Assembly (NCBI GenBank): GCA_903821255.1
Contig: CAIJKT010000524.1
Span: forward strand, 1 to 9,929
DNA: 9,929 bases
Direction of reading: 5' to 3'
Source: an uncultured Lentisphaeria bacterium
GTDB lineage: Bacteria > Verrucomicrobiota > Lentisphaeria > Victivallales > Victivallaceae
Part shown: one piece after another, positions 7,642-9,929 of the stretch
How positions within the stretch are numbered: the first letter of the stretch is position 1
How the letters are laid out: each line of letters starts with the position of its first letter
Notes under the pieces: generated by a model
The model's database searches: none
Seen by the model: only the letters and a program-made list of their open reading frames with translations
Told to the model about the DNA's origin: nothing
Position numbers and translations under genes: made by a program

Positions 7642-9489
7642 TCAAGTCAGAAAAGCGATGTCGTCTCCACGCAAATCATTTTCAATGACCATGGAAAAAC
7701 CGTTCCAGTACCAGTTGAAATTTCTGGTATTTCCAACGACGACGCGCAGCGTATTCAGTCCATCGCGCAATACGGCTTTAATTTTAAAGACCATGAATGG
7801 ATCAGGCTGGTTCCTTCCGTTGTCGGAGAAAATCAGCTCCCCGTTCAGATAGAGGCGGACGGGATCGTCACACCCCAGACGAATTAGTGATTCCGTCCGT
7901 CGTGACACCCAGAGCCGCGTTTCCGCACACACGCAAATATCGCTTGCAATACATCCGAGCGAGGGTGGTGTCGACCAGATATGGCGGCGATGCACATGAC
8001 AAAGATCAACGAACCCCTGCTGTGCTTTTTTTTGCCATGACTGCGGCGAAACCTCAATATTGTCAAACCCCGGTCCCGCCAGCGCTGTTGGCGGAGGCGG
8101 TGCGCCCGGCGACAAATCGTCAATCCCGGCGAGCGCAAAGGGGCCGGTCAGAGTATAGACAAGCTCATGTTCCGTGATATTCGCCGCCGGTTTGTCCTGA
8201 TACCAGAACGCCACAGCTTTTGCCGGCTGGCCGGCAAATGAACCCCAGTTGAAAATGAACGACTCCCGGAAAGGAACCGGCATTTCCAGATGATAGCGGT
8301 ATCGCGCGGAATGACTCGGGCATCCGCAGTACGGAGTCAAGTTCCAGATGCGCATGTAGGCCATGTGGAAATAGTCCTCGCCGCAAATGCCGTGCAACTG
8401 TCCGGCAGAGTCGGCGCCGGCGTCAAAAAGGATATTGTCCCCGCCACCGTGATCATGGCCGGTATCGAAAATGTGGACACCCACAAAATGACCTTTGCCG
8501 CGGGCGGCGCAACATTCGAAATCATCATAACCGTTGGTCTCTTCGCATCTGAAACGGGCATGAAAATAAGTCAGGGATTCGGGCGGCGGCGGATTCCGGT
8601 CATATTCGATCCGGACATTGAACTGATATTTTTCATTAAAAGCGCCGTAGTCCATGGCGGCCAGCAGTTGAATGCCGGCACGGAATCTGTACGGCATCGG
8701 AAAATGAATGACCGCCTTTGAGCCCAAACGCTCCACACAGGCATTGTTAAACTGTCCAACAAGATAACGCAGCGGAGCATCAACCTGGAAGGGACCGTCG
8801 AGACGGCCGTCCGGCGCAGGCTGTCCATCGAAAGCTATGCGCAGCAACAGGCTGTCAATATCTTTTCCGGAAATTACCAGTTTCCGGATAATGCCGCCGC
8901 CTTCCAGCCGGATATTATGGGGAGACGCCTCGTGCAGTTCAATATCCTCGTCAATGAACTGAAGCGGCTCCCTGTCTGCAGATGGCGGCGCGGACGGCAG
9001 GGTGTCATAGACGAGCACGGGCTTTCCGTTCTGGCTTGTCTGTCTGGGCAAAGGCGGCTTTTCATCACAATCCAGGCAATAGTCAATCTGCCAGTAAGGT
9101 CCGCCCCCAATTTCGCCTTCCGGCTCGGCGTCTATTCGCAGGGAGTCGGCAAACGGTATCGGAAGGTAGAGGTTTGAGCTTAGACGGTCACTGAAACCGC
9201 CGAGCGGAATTTGCTCGCAACTGATACGCTCCGCAGCCATGGACAGTTCATGCGCAAACCCGGAAATTACCGGACAGTCGCTGCCGTCTACGAAAATATG
9301 CACCTTGATATGATCGCCTTTCCCGTGGGTGGTCCAAAGGCGTTTCAGCAAACCGTGCCCCTTGATGTCGAGAATCGTTTCGCGCTTTGTTTCCGCGCTG
9401 CCGGTGTCGGAAAATTTCCCGACGCGATAGCTGCGTGGTTCATATAGCGTATATACATGGGTCTGACGGGCGAATTCCATGACTTTCAT
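7642..9489 (-). CDS. GH172 (DUF2961) family protein with C-terminal beta-sandwich extension
   Basis: A 615-residue protein, longer than the usual 350-450 of DUF2961 proteins. Known family members act on alpha-fructofuranosides or alpha-D-arabinofuranosides, so a furanoside-acting enzyme is the default guess. Family features seen: an N-terminal region with IKGHGLLKRLWTT (42-54) and VHIFVDG (63-69), LYLPIPFADS (107-116), RGKGHFVGVHI (330-340), GICGEDYFHMAY (367-378) and RYRYHLEMPVPF (396-407). Glu371 in GEDYF fits one of the two expected active-site glutamates. The other, expected in a GEGD-type motif about 21 residues earlier, is read here as Gly349 (GGGD). After about residue 455 comes an extension ending in a jelly-roll-like domain (VRLYLNGELIF, 544-554). 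There is no signal peptide, and about 15 cysteines suit a cytoplasmic location. AGAGGA lies 11 bases before the ATG at 9489; Met4 at 9480 is an alternative start. It follows the DUF4434-like gene by 55 bases. Confidence 0.82.
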   Translation of the reverse strand: MKVMEFARQTHVYTLYEPRSYRVGKFSDTGSAETKRETILDIKGHGLLKRLWTTHGKGDHIKVHIFVDGSDCPVISGFAHELSMAAERISCEQIPLGGFSDRLSSNLYLPIPFADSLRIDAEPEGEIGGGPYWQIDYCLDCDEKPPLPRQTSQNGKPVLVYDTLPSAPPSADREPLQFIDEDIELHEASPHNIRLEGGGIIRKLVISGKDIDSLLLRIAFDGQPAPDGRLDGPFQVDAPLRYLVGQFNNACVERLGSKAVIHFPMPYRFRAGIQLLAAMDYGAFNEKYQFNVRIEYDRNPPPPESLTYFHARFRCEETNGYDDFECCAARGKGHFVGVHIFDTGHDHGGGDNILFDAGADSAGQLHGICGEDYFHMAYMRIWNLTPYCGCPSHSARYRYHLEMPVPFRESFIFNWGSFAGQPAKAVAFWYQDKPAANITEHELVYTLTGPFALAGIDDLSPGAPPPPTALAGPGFDNIEVSPQSWQKKAQQGFVDLCHVHRRHIWSTPPSLGCIASDICVCAETRLWVSRRTESLIRLGCDDPVRLYLNGELIFSDNGRNQPDPFMVFKIKAVLRDGLNTLRVVVGNTRNFNWYWNGFSMVIENDLRGDDIAFLT

Positions 9490-9500
9490 CGGAGATCATT

Positions 9501-9506
9501 TCCTCT
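9501..9506 (-). promoter_or_regulatory. Probable ribosome binding site of the GH172-like gene
   Basis: AGAGGA on the minus strand, 11 bases before the ATG at 9489. The spacing is somewhat long, so the start is less certain than for the neighbouring genes. Confidence 0.4.
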
Positions 9507-9544
9507 GAGTTTTTTACTTAAAATTGCGGCACAGGTCTTTTCCC

Positions 9545-9929
9545 CTAGGGATTTACGGTAAGCAGATACTCGCGATAGCGGTTGTAGAGATTCCCCGCCT
9601 GCGGCCAGAATGAATTCGGACTCATGAAATGCGAAAATTCGAAAGTCATGGTGTTTTTTATTCCCGCGGCTTCCGCCGCTTTTAATTTCAGCAGCAGTTT
9701 CTCCCATTTGATCGGCGGGAAACGGAACGGCATATCGCGGTCGAAAGTTTCGCTGTTGGTCCAGCAGTCCAGGCCATGCTTGTCCGCCAGCGCCTTATTT
9801 ATCTTCAGCACTTCCGGCAGCTCCCAGAAATGAACATGTCCGTCCTGAAATGCCACAATATCGACATTGCCGGCAATCGTTCCCATAATTTCATCCCATT
9901 CACGATAATGACGCTCAAAATCCAGATCA
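9545..9929 (-). CDS. DUF4434-like TIM-barrel protein, C-terminal part (5' end cut by window edge)
   Basis: The last 127 codons of a gene whose start lies beyond the right edge; the frame stays open to 9928, so the ATG at 9886 is probably internal. The fragment reads like the end of a TIM barrel: VDIVAFQDG (strand then active-site loop), LDCWTNSETF, PFRFPPIKWEKLL, and TFEFSHFMSPNS followed by LYNRYREYLL. I recall the QDG and F-[SN]-H-[FY]-x-SP pattern from DUF4434 proteins, a glycosidase-superfold family found beside polysaccharide-degradation genes; this assignment is from memory. Candidate functional residues visible are Asp in QDG, Glu in SETF and Glu in FEFSH. Location and signal peptide cannot be judged. 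The gene ends with TAG 55 bases before the GH172-like gene, with no terminator hairpin between them, so the two are probably in one operon. Confidence 0.6.
   Translation of the reverse strand, partial: DLDFERHYREWDEIMGTIAGNVDIVAFQDGHVHFWELPEVLKINKALADKHGLDCWTNSETFDRDMPFRFPPIKWEKLLLKLKAAEAAGIKNTMTFEFSHFMSPNSFWPQAGNLYNRYREYLLTVNP

Noticed and set aside
8290..8721. A 143-codon plus-strand frame opposite the GH172-like gene
   Set aside because: The minus-strand frame carries the family motifs over the same bases, so this is a composition shadow.
9543..9550. The palindrome CCCTAGGG across the stop codon of the right-hand gene
   Set aside because: It is a single eight-base palindrome of a kind that occurs by chance, with no loop or partner.

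Overview
The window holds five genes, all on the minus strand. They run from the right edge to the left edge as one co-directional carbohydrate-active locus. Both edges cut a gene. I see no gene on the plus strand and no RNA gene, insertion sequence, CRISPR array, transporter or regulator. In transcription order the genes are: (1) the 3' end of a gene for a DUF4434-like TIM-barrel protein (right edge to 9545); (2) a 615-residue GH172/DUF2961-family protein (9489-7642); (3) a secreted 1159-residue multidomain protein with a carbohydrate-binding-like N-terminus, a central TIM-barrel-like region, a coiled coil and a C-terminal beta-sandwich (7553-4074); (4) a secreted 976-residue protein with a CBM4/9-like module, a TIM-barrel-like core and two tandem LamG/concanavalin-like modules (3993-1063); (5) the 5' two thirds of a GH4 alpha-galactosidase of the MelA type (782 to the left edge).

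The gaps between genes 1-4 are short (55, 88 and 80 bases) with no clear terminator hairpin, so genes 1-4 probably share a transcript. A longer, AT-rich 280-base gap precedes the GH4 gene, which could have its own promoter.

The organism cannot be fixed from this window. Large secreted, weakly conserved glycosidase-like proteins with CBM4/9 and LamG modules, beside DUF4434 and GH172/DUF2961 genes, recall Lentisphaerota (Victivallis-like), Kiritimatiellota or Planctomycetota polysaccharide degraders. That is inference from architecture and style, not a marker gene. No SusC/SusD pair is visible, so it does not look like a Bacteroidetes-type locus within these limits.

A plausible working model has two secreted modular proteins binding and possibly cutting a polysaccharide or glycoconjugate outside the cytoplasm. 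The leaderless GH172-like and NAD/Mn-dependent GH4 enzymes would then finish alpha-linked galactoside or furanoside pieces inside. The main points for a second look are the GH172-like protein, where one of the two glutamates I expect in the active site is read as glycine; the two secreted proteins, whose catalytic cores I cannot place in a known family; and a LamG pair whose central 130 bases are nearly identical in DNA while the flanks have diverged, which suggests gene conversion.
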